Shown one piece after another: positions 1 to 8,658 of a stretch of 64,000 bases of DNA; the first letter of the stretch is position 1, and every line of letters begins with the position of its first letter. This stretch comes from Pseudoflavitalea sp. G-6-1-2 (GTDB taxonomy: Bacteria; Bacteroidota; Bacteroidia; Chitinophagales; Chitinophagaceae): the NCBI RefSeq assembly GCF_012927185.1, contig NZ_JABBGB010000002.1:620001-684000 (forward strand). The letters are read 5' to 3'. The notes under the pieces are model-generated. The model ran no database searches. It had not been told where the DNA came from and was given only the letters and a program-made list of their open reading frames with translations. A program made the position numbers and the translations under genes.

Positions 1-768
1 GGCAATACCTGGCAGGCATTTTTTGTGGACAGTGCCGGCACTGATCAATGGCAAACTTTGAATGCCGGGAATTTTGTTACGGAGAACGATCGTACGCTGC
101 TTCCATCCATCTTCACCTACAGCTTCTTCAATGCAGGCAATGTCAGTGCTGCAAATTTCGAATTGAAGGATGATGGCGGATCAACACTATGGACCATGCA
201 AAAGCCTCTCCCGTCCTCCAAAGAGAAAGTGCTGATCGATCTGCGTTCGGTTGCCGGCGTACAACCATTTAAACAATACACGCTGAAAGTAAGCGGGGAC
301 AATGGTTTCAGCGCCACCCACAATATCATCTTTGCAGACAACAAACTGATCGAACAGGATACATGGGGATTGATCTCTCTGAAACCATCGCTCTCCAACA
401 ACGATTTCACACTCATAGACAATCAGGGTCTCCTTCGCACGCGTAGGCTGACTGCCGGAGGCATCACTCCGCCACCCATATTCGAGATCCGTTTCAAAAG
501 CCGTTTCACATTCTGGAGATATCGCAACAACAAGCAATTGAAGATCAAAAAAAATCCAATCCTCGATCCTTACCTCCAATACGACAGCGGCAAAGGCATA
601 CTCACCTCTCTGAGTATGCGCAATTCGAGCTACGTGCAAACTGAATTCAAAACCTTATCAGGCTCCAAATACATAGCCAATCCGGGTTCCTATGAAGCAA
701 TCCAGATCGAGAACGGAAGAATCTACACAGATATCATCGTTCCGCGATCCGACCTCTTCGACGTATAA
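1..768 (+). CDS. C-terminal part of an eCIS-associated protein, cut by the window start
   Basis: The reading frame is open from base 1, so this is the 3' part of a longer gene; the GTG at 25 is an internal valine codon, not a start. About 255 residues are visible. The first part looks like an Ig-like beta domain, and near the end lies an aromatic/basic stretch around FKSRFTFWRYRN. Its place directly before the sheath gene fits the slot where Bacteroidota eCIS loci carry cap or DUF4255/Pvc16-like genes, but the diagnostic N-terminal domain is outside the window. I do not recognise the visible part firmly. It ends 53 bases before the sheath gene and is probably in the same transcript. Role inferred: accessory or cap component of the particle. 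Confidence 0.6.
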   Translation, partial: GNTWQAFFVDSAGTDQWQTLNAGNFVTENDRTLLPSIFTYSFFNAGNVSAANFELKDDGGSTLWTMQKPLPSSKEKVLIDLRSVAGVQPFKQYTLKVSGDNGFSATHNIIFADNKLIEQDTWGLISLKPSLSNNDFTLIDNQGLLRTRRLTAGGITPPPIFEIRFKSRFTFWRYRNNKQLKIKKNPILDPYLQYDSGKGILTSLSMRNSSYVQTEFKTLSGSKYIANPGSYEAIQIENGRIYTDIIVPRSDLFDV

Positions 769-821
769 CAGTTTTCTTAACAATAAACCGAATTTGAATA
801 ACAAGTAACAAAACAATCATT

Positions 822-2243
822 ATGGCAGAATACAAAACACCGGGAGTGTACATAGAAGAGATTCCAAAACTCCCTCCCTCCATCGCTTCTGTAGAAACTG
901 CTATTCCTGCCTTCATCGGGTACACGGAAAAAGCACGTGAAAAAGAAGACGATGATCTCCTCTTCAAAGGCAAACGCATTTCTTCCATGCTGGAATACGA
1001 ACAGTTCTTCGGAAGAGCCGATGCGGAAAAAGGGTTGGTGGTTACGTTCAGCACCAACGGTGCCAGAACAGAGATCAAAGGAAAAGTTGATCCCGCCGCC
1101 AGATCGAAATTTCTCATGTACTACTCATTGCAGCTGTTCTTCGCCAATGGCGGAGGCCCCTGCTACATTGTATCTGCCGGCAATTACCAGAGCAGCGGCA
1201 CCGAAGTGCTCGACTCCAGATTGCGCACCGGCCTCAACGAAGTGGAGAAGATCGATGAAGTAACGCTCATCGTTTTTCCGGACGCCATCAATCTCACCGA
1301 TGGTCCCACTTACTACGCACTCTATGCCGATGCCATCAGACAGGCAAAAAAACTGCAGGACCGTTTTGTAGTGCTGGATGTTTACCACAGCGCCGACAGC
1401 TTCGACTGGAAAGCCGATCGCGATCTGCTCCGCGACAACCTCGGAGGCAATACCGACGATCTGAAATATGCCGCCGTATACTTCCCACAGATCCGCACCA
1501 CTATTGACTTTCAATACAAGGTGAAAGACAGCGATTCCGACAATGATGCACTCGTAAAAATCGAGGGATCTTCATTCGGAGGAACACTCGAAGAACTGAA
1601 AGCTGGCAACAATACACAATACTTTCAGGCAAAGAATGCCATTGCAAGCATGGAAATGCTGCTGCCCGCCTCTCCTGCCGTAGTAGGTGTGTATGCGCAG
1701 GTAGACAACAGTCGCGGTGTTTGGAAAGCTCCTGCCAACGTGAATATCAACTATGCAGTAGGCCCTCAATATGCCATCACACACGAAGACCAGGAAGACC
1801 TCAACGTCGATACCAAAGCAGGCAAATCCATCAACGTTATCCGCTCCTTCCCCGGTCGTGGACAGGCCATCATCTGGGGGGCACGCACACTCGCGGGCAA
1901 CGACAACGAATGGCGCTACGTACCTGTTCGACGCTTCTTCAACATGGTGGAAGAATCTACCAAGAACGCCACTGAACAATTTGTGTTCGAACCTAATGAT
2001 CTCAATACCTGGACGCGCGTAAAATCGATGATCATCAACTATCTCACGCAGCAGTGGAAAGCAGGTGCATTGCAGGGAACCACCACCAGAGAAGCATTCT
2101 ACGTGCATGTAGGCCTCGGCGAAACCATGACCTATCAGGATGTGCTCGAAGGAAGAATGATCGTTGAAATAGGCATGGCCGTTGTAAGACCCGCCGAATT
2201 CATCATCCTCCGCTTCATGCACAAAATGCTCGAAGAAGTTTAA
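822..2243 (+). CDS. Contractile sheath protein of the eCIS (Afp2/Pvc2-like)
   Basis: This 473-aa protein is the outer sheath subunit that contracts and drives the inner tube through a target membrane. The N-terminus carries the hallmark TPGVYIEEI (residues 6-14) followed by an ETAIPAFIGYT segment, typical of phage-tail sheath and T6SS/eCIS sheath proteins. The C-terminus (GRMIVEIGMAVVRPAEFIILRF) matches the conserved beta-strand donor region that joins neighbouring subunits. Afp and PVC particles have two or three sheath paralogs; only this one is present here, so the sheath is probably built from a single subunit type. The start ATG at 822 is the only sensible one. The protein acts in the cytoplasm during assembly and in the released or anchored particle afterwards. 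Confidence 0.96.
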   Translation: MAEYKTPGVYIEEIPKLPPSIASVETAIPAFIGYTEKAREKEDDDLLFKGKRISSMLEYEQFFGRADAEKGLVVTFSTNGARTEIKGKVDPAARSKFLMYYSLQLFFANGGGPCYIVSAGNYQSSGTEVLDSRLRTGLNEVEKIDEVTLIVFPDAINLTDGPTYYALYADAIRQAKKLQDRFVVLDVYHSADSFDWKADRDLLRDNLGGNTDDLKYAAVYFPQIRTTIDFQYKVKDSDSDNDALVKIEGSSFGGTLEELKAGNNTQYFQAKNAIASMEMLLPASPAVVGVYAQVDNSRGVWKAPANVNINYAVGPQYAITHEDQEDLNVDTKAGKSINVIRSFPGRGQAIIWGARTLAGNDNEWRYVPVRRFFNMVEESTKNATEQFVFEPNDLNTWTRVKSMIINYLTQQWKAGALQGTTTREAFYVHVGLGETMTYQDVLEGRMIVEIGMAVVRPAEFIILRFMHKMLEEV

Positions 2244-2268
2244 TGATCACCCAAAAAACAACTAATCT

Positions 2269-3270
2269 ATGAGTTATAATCAATCTCAAAACACACAGTC
2301 CGGCGATTGCGGATGCGTTGAACTGCCATCACCAACGCAGAAAGAAACCATCAATCGTTTCAGAGACGACTACTGCAAAGAAGTCTACGAACTGAAAGGC
2401 AAAGTGGCCGAACTCGAAGTAAAAAAAGTAAGCCTCGACGGCCTCATCGCCGACAAACAATGCTGGTTCGTATGGACTGAAAGACATTACCGCATTCACC
2501 GCAACCTCTCTCTGATGGTAACCACAGAGCTGCTGCAAACCGGCGACTCCATCAAAGAAGGTGTGAAGAATTATCTCGCCAGCAATAAACTGCTCGCAGA
2601 CGCACTGAAGAAACTCTCCAAATCCATCAAGGATGTAAAAGATAAAACCTACGATCTGCGCGCAGCAGCCTGCAAACTCCGCGACTGCAAAGACGATATC
2701 TGCAACTGCTCACAGATCATAGAACTGCTGGGAGAAACACCCAACAATTGCAGCGGTGGTGGTGAAAAGCCTCAGAAAGAAAGACCGCAGCAGTGCAATA
2801 ACGTGAAAGATGTGATCGACAAACTCATCTGCATGCCTTCGAATCTTTCGTTCGACATCGACTCCATCTTCAAGTCTTCGCTCGATGTGGCCGGCATTCA
2901 GACTTTCTCCAACATCACGTCACTCGATGGTTTGCAGACTGAACTGTCCGATCGCATCAAGAAGTTCGACAAGCAGGTTCAGGACAGCATCAAACAATCG
3001 GAAACAGATCTCAAAACTGTACTCGACGATCTGGTGAAATCCAAAAAAGATCTCGCCAAAACTGAAGTGGAACTCTATGGCAAACGAAGCGACTTCGAAG
3101 GCGTACGCGATGCCGTTCAATTCTACTGCTGTGCCGATTGCCATTGCGTGATCGACGAATGCGATTGCGGCAAGAGACTGGAGAACTGCGAGAAGGATAT
3201 CTGCAAGATCTGCAAAGACGTGCAAACCAGTTCCTGTCCTGATAAGCAGCCACAGCCGCAGGACTGTTAA
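2269..3270 (+). CDS. Cys-rich coiled-coil protein of unknown function, eCIS locus (1)
   Basis: A 333-aa protein that I do not recognise. About 22 cysteines are present, in clusters near the N-terminus (CGC), in the middle (CKLRDCKDDICNC) and at the C-terminus (FYCCADCHC, ECDCG, CKIC). Between them lie long charged helical stretches that look like coiled coil (residues about 25-60, 85-145 and 205-275). There is no signal peptide and no membrane segment. It sits between sheath and tube genes, 25 bases after the sheath stop, and is followed by a second protein of similar size and style. Metal binding or disulfide cross-linking in the particle is possible, but that is inference. Being inside the operon makes a structural or assembly role likely. 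Confidence 0.85.
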   Translation: MSYNQSQNTQSGDCGCVELPSPTQKETINRFRDDYCKEVYELKGKVAELEVKKVSLDGLIADKQCWFVWTERHYRIHRNLSLMVTTELLQTGDSIKEGVKNYLASNKLLADALKKLSKSIKDVKDKTYDLRAAACKLRDCKDDICNCSQIIELLGETPNNCSGGGEKPQKERPQQCNNVKDVIDKLICMPSNLSFDIDSIFKSSLDVAGIQTFSNITSLDGLQTELSDRIKKFDKQVQDSIKQSETDLKTVLDDLVKSKKDLAKTEVELYGKRSDFEGVRDAVQFYCCADCHCVIDECDCGKRLENCEKDICKICKDVQTSSCPDKQPQPQDC

Positions 3271-3300
3271 CCATCATCACCAAAAGAAAAAATTATCAAT

Positions 3301-4287
3301 ATGTCATCCAACGATAAAAACTGCAAAAAATACGAACCGATTCCTGCCAACTGGGATCAGGTGGGCAAGAACAGCGTAGCCAGCTGCTGCCTCAAAGACC
3401 CCGGCGAAGATCCCGGCAAAGGTTGCGATTGCTGCTACGACAGCTGGAGCGATCAGCTGAAAAAGAAGCAGGATGAATTCGGAAGAAAAAGTGAAGAGGC
3501 CATTCAGGCAAAAGCCAAACTCGACTTCAGCAAAGGAAGAAGGGACGGATTCAAAAAATGGCAGGATGGATTGCTGCAGCTCGACGAACAATCCAAAGAT
3601 ATCTGCTCGCAGTTCAGTCTCATCATTTCACAGGTGGACAAGATCTGTAACAACTCAGGTTACACCGTGAAAGCTGTTGAGATCCTCTTCTGCATGATCC
3701 GCGATTTCTATTCACAACTGGATAAGATCAACGCCAAATACGAATCGTTGCAGAACTGCATCAAGTACCTCGATAAATCCATCATGGTACCCGGACAAGG
3801 CTTCATGAAATGTCTCGAATCTTACAAAGCCAGTCTCGACGTGGTGCTGAAAACAAAAGAAGACATCATCCGTCAGATCATGGACATCATCCGACTCGCC
3901 AACATGGTGCACGAAGATGTATGCACACCATTCGGTCTGTCGTGCATCCTCGAAGAGTGGCAATGCCGCCTCAATTGCGCAGGAGACGATGAACAACCCT
4001 GCGATCCATGCAAAGAGAAGAACGACGACAAAGGTGGTGCTGGTCAAACGCCCGGTACGCCAGGCGGATACGACAGTTGCGAGATCATGCCGCAGTTCAG
4101 CTTCCCGGTTGCAGACAACAAATACACGCAGTGGGTGATCAATCGCTACAAAAAATCTGTAGACGAAGTGAATACAGACTCGCAGAATTATCTCAATGCA
4201 AGCAAAGACAAGGAAGCCATTGCATCGTGCATCAGCAGTTTAAAAGATGCAGTTACCATCACCGATCCGAAAGGCAGATGTTCTTAA
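3301..4287 (+). CDS. Cys-rich coiled-coil protein of unknown function, eCIS locus (2)
   Basis: A 328-aa protein, not recognised. Like the preceding gene product it combines about 20 cysteines (CC at 29-30, CDCC near 43, and a NCAGDDEQPCDPCKEK patch near 230-245) with helical, probably coiled-coil stretches (about 48-110 and 130-205). A Gly/Pro-rich linker follows at about 245-260, then a short C-terminal helical part. Alignable identity to the first protein is low by eye, but length, cysteine content and architecture are similar, so the two could be distant paralogs or partners. It lies 30 bases after its neighbour and 39 bases before the first tube gene. No signal peptide or membrane helix is visible. 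Function unknown. Confidence 0.84.
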   Translation: MSSNDKNCKKYEPIPANWDQVGKNSVASCCLKDPGEDPGKGCDCCYDSWSDQLKKKQDEFGRKSEEAIQAKAKLDFSKGRRDGFKKWQDGLLQLDEQSKDICSQFSLIISQVDKICNNSGYTVKAVEILFCMIRDFYSQLDKINAKYESLQNCIKYLDKSIMVPGQGFMKCLESYKASLDVVLKTKEDIIRQIMDIIRLANMVHEDVCTPFGLSCILEEWQCRLNCAGDDEQPCDPCKEKNDDKGGAGQTPGTPGGYDSCEIMPQFSFPVADNKYTQWVINRYKKSVDEVNTDSQNYLNASKDKEAIASCISSLKDAVTITDPKGRCS

Positions 4288-4326
4288 TCTGCTCAACACA
4301 TTCATCATTCAATAAACTAGCATAGT

Positions 4327-4791
4327 ATGGCAGACAATTTCAAATATCCGCTTCCGAAGTTTCACTTCGAAGTCAGCTGGGGCGGTACACGTATGGGTTT
4401 CACCGAAGTAACCGGCCTCGATTTCGAAACGGAAGTGATCGAATATCGCGAAGGCATCAACCCCACTTACAACAAACACAAGCAACCGGGCCTCACCAAA
4501 TACAGCAACGTGATACTGAAACGGGGAACAGTATTGCAGGATTTTGAATTCTTCAAACTCTGGAGAGAGACCGCCAAGTTTCAGGAGAAGAACAAGATCA
4601 AATCTGTGTTCCGCAGAGATATCACCATCAAGCTGCTGAACGAAGAGCACAAACCGGTGATCACCTGGACGCTGGAGAACGCATGGCCAAGCAAGATCCA
4701 GAGCACCGACCTCAAAGCCGATGGCAATGAAGTAGCCATCGAAACAATGGAACTCGTACACGAAGGATTGAAAATTGTAGAAGCAGAATAG
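4327..4791 (+). CDS. Inner tube protein, gp19-like (Afp1/Afp5 type), copy 1
   Basis: A 154-aa protein of the phage T4 gp19-like tail-tube family, which forms the hollow inner tube pushed out on contraction. Typical features are the start YPLPKFHFEVSWGG, the segment FTEVTGLDFETEVIEYREG (about residues 26-44), LTKYSNVILKRG (about 57-68) and the C-terminal WTLENAWPSKIQ...DLKADGNEVAIETMELVHEG, the order seen in Afp1/Pvc1 tube subunits. The next gene, one base after this stop codon, encodes a second tube paralog. In characterised eCIS one paralog builds most of the tube and another sits next to the spike; which is which cannot be told here. Confidence 0.95.
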   Translation: MADNFKYPLPKFHFEVSWGGTRMGFTEVTGLDFETEVIEYREGINPTYNKHKQPGLTKYSNVILKRGTVLQDFEFFKLWRETAKFQEKNKIKSVFRRDITIKLLNEEHKPVITWTLENAWPSKIQSTDLKADGNEVAIETMELVHEGLKIVEAE

Positions 4792-4792
4792 T

Positions 4793-5263
4793 ATGGCAGA
4801 GAACAGTCCCAATACATTTTATCAGACCGTCAACTTTCATTTCAGCGTTGAGTTCAGCACCATTCCGGGTGAAAGCATCGATGTGCGCTTTCAATCGGTG
4901 ACCGGGCTAGATTCCACCATGGATACGGAATCCATCAAAGAGGGAGGGGAAAACCGCTTTGAGCATGTGATGCCTACCAGGAGGAAGTATGGTCCGCTTA
5001 CCCTGAAACGCGGATTGCTCAAACCCAGCGACAGCAAACTCACCGCCTGGCTGAAAAAAGCATTCGACGAAGAGCAGATCGAAGTGATCCCAACCGTGAA
5101 TATCATGCTTCTCGGAGAAGATCACAAACCCATGCTGAAGTGGACCATCAACAATGTATGGCCAAGAAGCTGGAAGATCGGCGAGCTCAATGCCGAACGC
5201 GGCGAAGTGCTGATAGAGACACTGGAACTGAATTACAACCGCCTGCTGTTCCAAAATCCATAA
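4793..5263 (+). CDS. Inner tube protein, gp19-like, copy 2
   Basis: A 156-aa paralog of the preceding tube protein. It shares the pattern FHFSVEFS...RFQSVTGLDSTMDTESIKEGG, then PLTLKRGLL, and WTINNVWPRSWKIGELNAERGEVLIETLELNYN at the C-terminus. Sequence divergence from copy 1 is considerable, so the two are not a recent duplication but probably specialised subunits, for example tube shaft versus tube-to-spike adaptor (Afp1 versus Afp5). The ATG lies one base after the stop of copy 1, which suggests translational coupling. Two bases separate its stop from the start of the small DUF5908 gene. Confidence 0.94.
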   Translation: MAENSPNTFYQTVNFHFSVEFSTIPGESIDVRFQSVTGLDSTMDTESIKEGGENRFEHVMPTRRKYGPLTLKRGLLKPSDSKLTAWLKKAFDEEQIEVIPTVNIMLLGEDHKPMLKWTINNVWPRSWKIGELNAERGEVLIETLELNYNRLLFQNP

Positions 5264-5265
5264 TC

Positions 5266-5430
5266 ATGGCAATTGAAGTGCGCGAACTGATCATCAGGGC
5301 CACCGTTACGCAGAGTGGCAATGCCGCAGGATCCGCTCAGAGCACGGCTCCTGCCGCTGCTAATGATGAGCTCGTCAAAGCATGCATTGAAAAAGTGTTG
5401 GAAATAATCAAAGACAAACATGGCAGATAG
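5266..5430 (+). CDS. DUF5908 small eCIS protein (54 aa)
   Basis: A 54-residue protein starting MAIEVRELIIRATV, which matches my memory of DUF5908, a small family found in Bacteroidota eCIS loci between tube and LysM genes. The N-terminal strand is followed by a Gly/Ala/Ser-rich linker and a short helix with the sequence LVKACIEKVLEIIKDK. The ATG at 5266 is chosen because it lies 2 bases after the tube stop codon and gives the family N-terminus; an in-frame ATG further upstream at 5140 would run through the tube gene and is rejected. The gene overlaps the next one by 11 bases. Its function is unknown; a small adaptor in the baseplate-tube region is an inference from position. Confidence 0.85.
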   Translation: MAIEVRELIIRATVTQSGNAAGSAQSTAPAAANDELVKACIEKVLEIIKDKHGR

Positions 5431-6112
5431 AAGCCTCCATAAGATCACCATCTGGAGTTACAAGGATAAAGAGTTCACACAGAAACTCGGTGAATTCAAA
5501 GTGCCCATCAATCCCGAAACGTATACGCAGAATTACAAAGTAAATCTCGATACCAATAAGGGACACGGACAACAGGGCACCGATCCGCGTTACACTTCCA
5601 CTGAACCCGAACAGTTCAAACTCGATATCATTCTCGACGGCACCAAAACACTGGAAGGTTATGATGCTTCGCATGATAAGAAAACTGTAAAGCAACAGCT
5701 GGAAGCGTTTCAGAAATGCGTGTATTTCATGGAGGGCGATATCCATCGCCCGCGCTTTCTCACCATCTTCTGGGGAGAAGAATTCACCTTTCCCTGCGTG
5801 TTATCGCAGCTGGATATCAACTACACTTTGTTCAATCCCGACGGATCGCCGCTACGAATCAAAATCGGCGCTACTTTTCTCAAATACCTGAGCGAGAAAA
5901 AACGCGAAGGCGAAATGAAAAGAAGCTCGCCCGATCTCACACACGAGCGGGTTGCACACACCGGCGACCGGCTCTGCCTGCTAACCTTCAACATATACAA
6001 CGATTCGAAATACTTTCTGCAGGTGGGTGCTGTGAACAATCTCACCACCATCAGAAAGCTGAGAACCGGAGACAAACTCATCTTCCCACCCTTCAATAAA
6101 ACCGAAGAATAA
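5420..6112 (+). CDS. CIS tube/LysM adaptor protein (Afp7/Pvc7-like)
   Basis: A 230-aa protein. Residues about 5-160 match the contractile injection system tube-associated N-terminal domain, including the pattern FKVPINPETYTQNYKVN (about 22-38), TSTEPEQFKLDIILDGT (about 58-74) and PRFLTIFWGEEFTFPCVLSQLDINYTLFNPDGSPLRIKI (about 109-147). The C-terminus ends in a LysM-like fold, with DRLCLLTFNIYNDSKYFLQVGAVNNL and LRTGDKLIFPP. In Afp/PVC, Afp7 joins the tube to the VgrG-like spike. The start overlaps the DUF5908 gene by 11 bases and the stop overlaps the next start by one base, both signs of translational coupling. Cytoplasmic, assembled into the baseplate hub. Confidence 0.93.
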   Translation: MADRSLHKITIWSYKDKEFTQKLGEFKVPINPETYTQNYKVNLDTNKGHGQQGTDPRYTSTEPEQFKLDIILDGTKTLEGYDASHDKKTVKQQLEAFQKCVYFMEGDIHRPRFLTIFWGEEFTFPCVLSQLDINYTLFNPDGSPLRIKIGATFLKYLSEKKREGEMKRSSPDLTHERVAHTGDRLCLLTFNIYNDSKYFLQVGAVNNLTTIRKLRTGDKLIFPPFNKTEE

Positions 6113-7884
6113 TGGCAGAAGTCAGTACAACCAATACTGCGCAGCACGATGTTGCCACCTTCACCATTCTGTTGGATGGAAAGGAAATGGAAGCATTCTA
6201 TCAGGTGCTCTCCCTCTCCATTCTCAAAGAAGTGAACCGCATCTCCATGGCGAAATTGGTGATCCGCGACGGAGAAGTGGCCGACAAAACTTTTGCCATC
6301 AGTGAGAAGAACGATTTTATTCCGGGCAAGAAGATCATCATCAAAGTTGGACGTGATGGCAACAACAAGCAATTCTTCAAAGGCATCATCACGCGACATG
6401 CCATCCGCATCCGCGAGAAGGGCCGAACAGAATTGCAGATCGAATGTCACGACGAAGCTATCCGCATGACCATCGGACGGCATAGCCGTTACTTCAACAA
6501 CCTTAAAGACAATGAACTGGTAGATCAGCTCACCAGTCCCTACAAACTGAAATCCGATGCAGAACAAACCAGTCTCAAACACAAGGAGCTGGTGCAGCAT
6601 CATATTTCCGACTGGGATTTTCTGCTGCTTCGCGCAGAAGCCAATGCCATGCTGGTTTTAACGGATGATGGCACTGTTAAGGTTTTCAAACCCAACACAA
6701 AAGCAGCATCCGTAATGGAAGTGGCCTATGGATCATCCATTCAGGAATTCGAAGCAGAGATGGATGCCCGCTATCAGTTCAAAAACATCGAAGCCACATC
6801 ATGGGACTACAGCAATCAGCAGCTCTTCAAAACAGAAAGCTCTACTGTGCAGTTCAATGAAAACGGCAATATTCCGGGAAGCGATATCGCCAATGCAACC
6901 AGTCCGGATAAATACTTCGTTCATCACAGCGGTCATCGTCTCGAACAGGAACTGCAAAGCTGGACGGAAGGAATGATGATGCGCAGCCGTCTCGCCAAAA
7001 TCAGAGGACGTGCACGTTTCACAGGATTTGAAGGCGTACATCCCGGAGACATGGTGAAGATCACAGGCGTAGGCGCACGCTTCAACGGCAATGCATGTGT
7101 AACAGCAGTGAAGCACGACATAGCAGATGGAACCTGGGAAACAAATATTCAATTCGGACTCGATCCGCGTCGTTATGCAGAGCAACACAACGACGATCTC
7201 GATGATCGTTCTGCAGCAGGGCTCATCGGCGGCATTCGTGGATTGCAGATCGGCATCGCTGTTCAACTGCAAAGTGATCCGGACGGACAGGATCGCATAC
7301 TGGTGAAGATCCCGGTGATCGACAATGCCGCACAAGGCATTTGGACGCGCGTGGCTTCTCTCGATGCAGGCAGCGACCGCGGTGCATTCTTCCGGCCTGA
7401 GATCGGTGATGAAGTGATTGTAGGTTTCATCAACGACGATCCCCGCGATGCAGTGGTGCTCGGCATGTTGCACAGCAGCGCCAAAGCCGCTCCCATCAAG
7501 GGTTCAGATGCCAATCACGAAAAAGGATTCACCACTCGGTCCAAAATGCATATCAGTTTCAACGACGATACGAAGACCATCAAAATAGATACACCGGCAG
7601 GCAACAGCATCACACTCGACGAGAAAGAATCGAAGATCGAGATCAAAGACCAGAACAATAACAAAGTGACCATGCAGCCTTCGGGGATCAAGATGGAAAG
7701 TCCGGCTAACATCGACATTAAAGCCGGTGCAGCGCTCACCATCGCAGCAGGCACCACACTGAGTATCGGAGGGCCAAGCATCTCCATAAAAGCAGATGCG
7801 AATGTGAGTATCGAAGGAGCAGTTGCGAAACTGGCAGCACAAGGCCCGAATGAAATAACAGGATTACCGGTAAAAATCAATTAA
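6112..7884 (+). CDS. VgrG-like central spike protein (Afp8/Pvc8-like)
   Basis: A 590-aa spike protein. Residues about 1-350 form the gp27-like hub (for example DFIPGKKIIIKVG and SDWDFLLLRAEANAMLVL). Residues about 375-460 are the gp5-type OB-fold domain (GLQIGIAVQLQSDPDGQDRILVKIP, then FRPEIGDEVIVGFINDDPRDAVVLG). Residues about 470-590 are a short beta-helix with periodic strands (ITLDEKESKIEIKDQNNNKVTMQ, then INIKAG-type repeats). Such trimers form the needle of eCIS and T6SS and are capped by a PAAR protein, which is the next gene. No enzymatic extension is present at the C-terminus, unlike evolved VgrG effectors. The start ATG overlaps the previous stop codon (TAATG). Confidence 0.95.
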   Translation: MAEVSTTNTAQHDVATFTILLDGKEMEAFYQVLSLSILKEVNRISMAKLVIRDGEVADKTFAISEKNDFIPGKKIIIKVGRDGNNKQFFKGIITRHAIRIREKGRTELQIECHDEAIRMTIGRHSRYFNNLKDNELVDQLTSPYKLKSDAEQTSLKHKELVQHHISDWDFLLLRAEANAMLVLTDDGTVKVFKPNTKAASVMEVAYGSSIQEFEAEMDARYQFKNIEATSWDYSNQQLFKTESSTVQFNENGNIPGSDIANATSPDKYFVHHSGHRLEQELQSWTEGMMMRSRLAKIRGRARFTGFEGVHPGDMVKITGVGARFNGNACVTAVKHDIADGTWETNIQFGLDPRRYAEQHNDDLDDRSAAGLIGGIRGLQIGIAVQLQSDPDGQDRILVKIPVIDNAAQGIWTRVASLDAGSDRGAFFRPEIGDEVIVGFINDDPRDAVVLGMLHSSAKAAPIKGSDANHEKGFTTRSKMHISFNDDTKTIKIDTPAGNSITLDEKESKIEIKDQNNNKVTMQPSGIKMESPANIDIKAGAALTIAAGTTLSIGGPSISIKADANVSIEGAVAKLAAQGPNEITGLPVKIN

Positions 7885-7901
7885 CCCAATACCAAAATAT
7901 T

Positions 7902-8189
7902 ATGCCAGCAGCAGCACGACTAACAGATTTGCATACCTGCCCTCTCGCTACACCTAATCCGCATGTAGGCGGACCAATAGCTGGTCCGGGTGTGCCCACT
8001 GTACTGATCGGCGGTATGCCGGCAGCAGTTGTCTCTGACATCTGTGTTTGTGCAGGACCGCCAGACTCCATCGTCAAGGGCTCCACCACCGTGCTCATCG
8101 GAGGGCGGCCCGCTGCCCGGCAGGGCGATCTCACAGCACACGGAGGCAGCATCGTAACAGGATTCCCTACCGTGATCATCGGAGGATAA
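7902..8189 (+). CDS. PAAR-domain spike tip protein (Afp10/Pvc10-like)
   Basis: A 95-aa protein that consists only of a PAAR domain, the sharp cone that caps the VgrG-like trimer and can hold a metal ion. Visible PAAR features are the start MPAAARLTDLHTCP, the GxPTVLIGGxPAA repeats at about 30-42 and 60-72, and candidate metal ligands H11, C13, H21, C48, C50 and H80. It has no toxin extension, so it is a structural tip. It lies 17 bases after the spike gene and 19 bases before the gp25 gene. Confidence 0.96.
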   Translation: MPAAARLTDLHTCPLATPNPHVGGPIAGPGVPTVLIGGMPAAVVSDICVCAGPPDSIVKGSTTVLIGGRPAARQGDLTAHGGSIVTGFPTVIIGG

Positions 8190-8208
8190 CCAGTAAACAC
8201 CAATCAGG

Positions 8209-8637
8209 ATGAACGACAATTTATTCAATTCTTTTCTCGGTACAGGATGGGCCTTCCCTCCGGAATTCAGCATTGAAGCGGGTTCCGTGGAAATGGTGAG
8301 TGCCGTGCAGGATATCAACCAAAGTCTCAACATACTGCTCAGTACCAGCCTCGGAGAACGAGTGATGCAACCGAAATACGGATGCAATCTGCAGGACTAT
8401 CTCTTCGAACCGATGAACGCCACCATCAGAGGATACATCAAAGAACTGGTAACAAATGCGATCCTCTATTACGAGCCGCGCATCATCGCAGACAAGATCG
8501 AGATCACAGCAGCCGACTCATTCGATCTCATCGAAGGCAGGTTCACCATTCTCGTAGAATACACCATACCCGGCACCAATTCAAGGTTCAACTACGTGTA
8601 TGATTATTACCTGAATGAAGCACTGAAAACCATCTAA
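8209..8637 (+). CDS. gp25-like baseplate wedge protein (Afp9-like)
   Basis: A 142-aa protein of the gpW/gp25 family, which starts sheath polymerisation at the baseplate. The core is recognisable from the sequence SVEMVSAVQDINQSLNILLST and LGERVMQPKYGCNLQDYLFEPMN (about residues 27-67); the LGER...P.YGC.L...LFE pattern is family-typical, including the acidic/arginine residues of the EPR-like site. The C-terminal half is the expected alternating strands (YYEPRIIADKIEI, then GRFTILVEYTIPGTN). It sits between the PAAR gene and the large baseplate genes, the usual eCIS order. Confidence 0.94.
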   Translation: MNDNLFNSFLGTGWAFPPEFSIEAGSVEMVSAVQDINQSLNILLSTSLGERVMQPKYGCNLQDYLFEPMNATIRGYIKELVTNAILYYEPRIIADKIEITAADSFDLIEGRFTILVEYTIPGTNSRFNYVYDYYLNEALKTI

Positions 8638-8658
8638 AGTTTTTGAAAAGAATTTAAC

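Noticed and set aside
5140-5430. A 96-aa reading frame starting inside the second tube gene
   Set aside because: Its first 42 codons overlap the tube gene in another frame. The DUF5908 start at 5266 explains the real gene.
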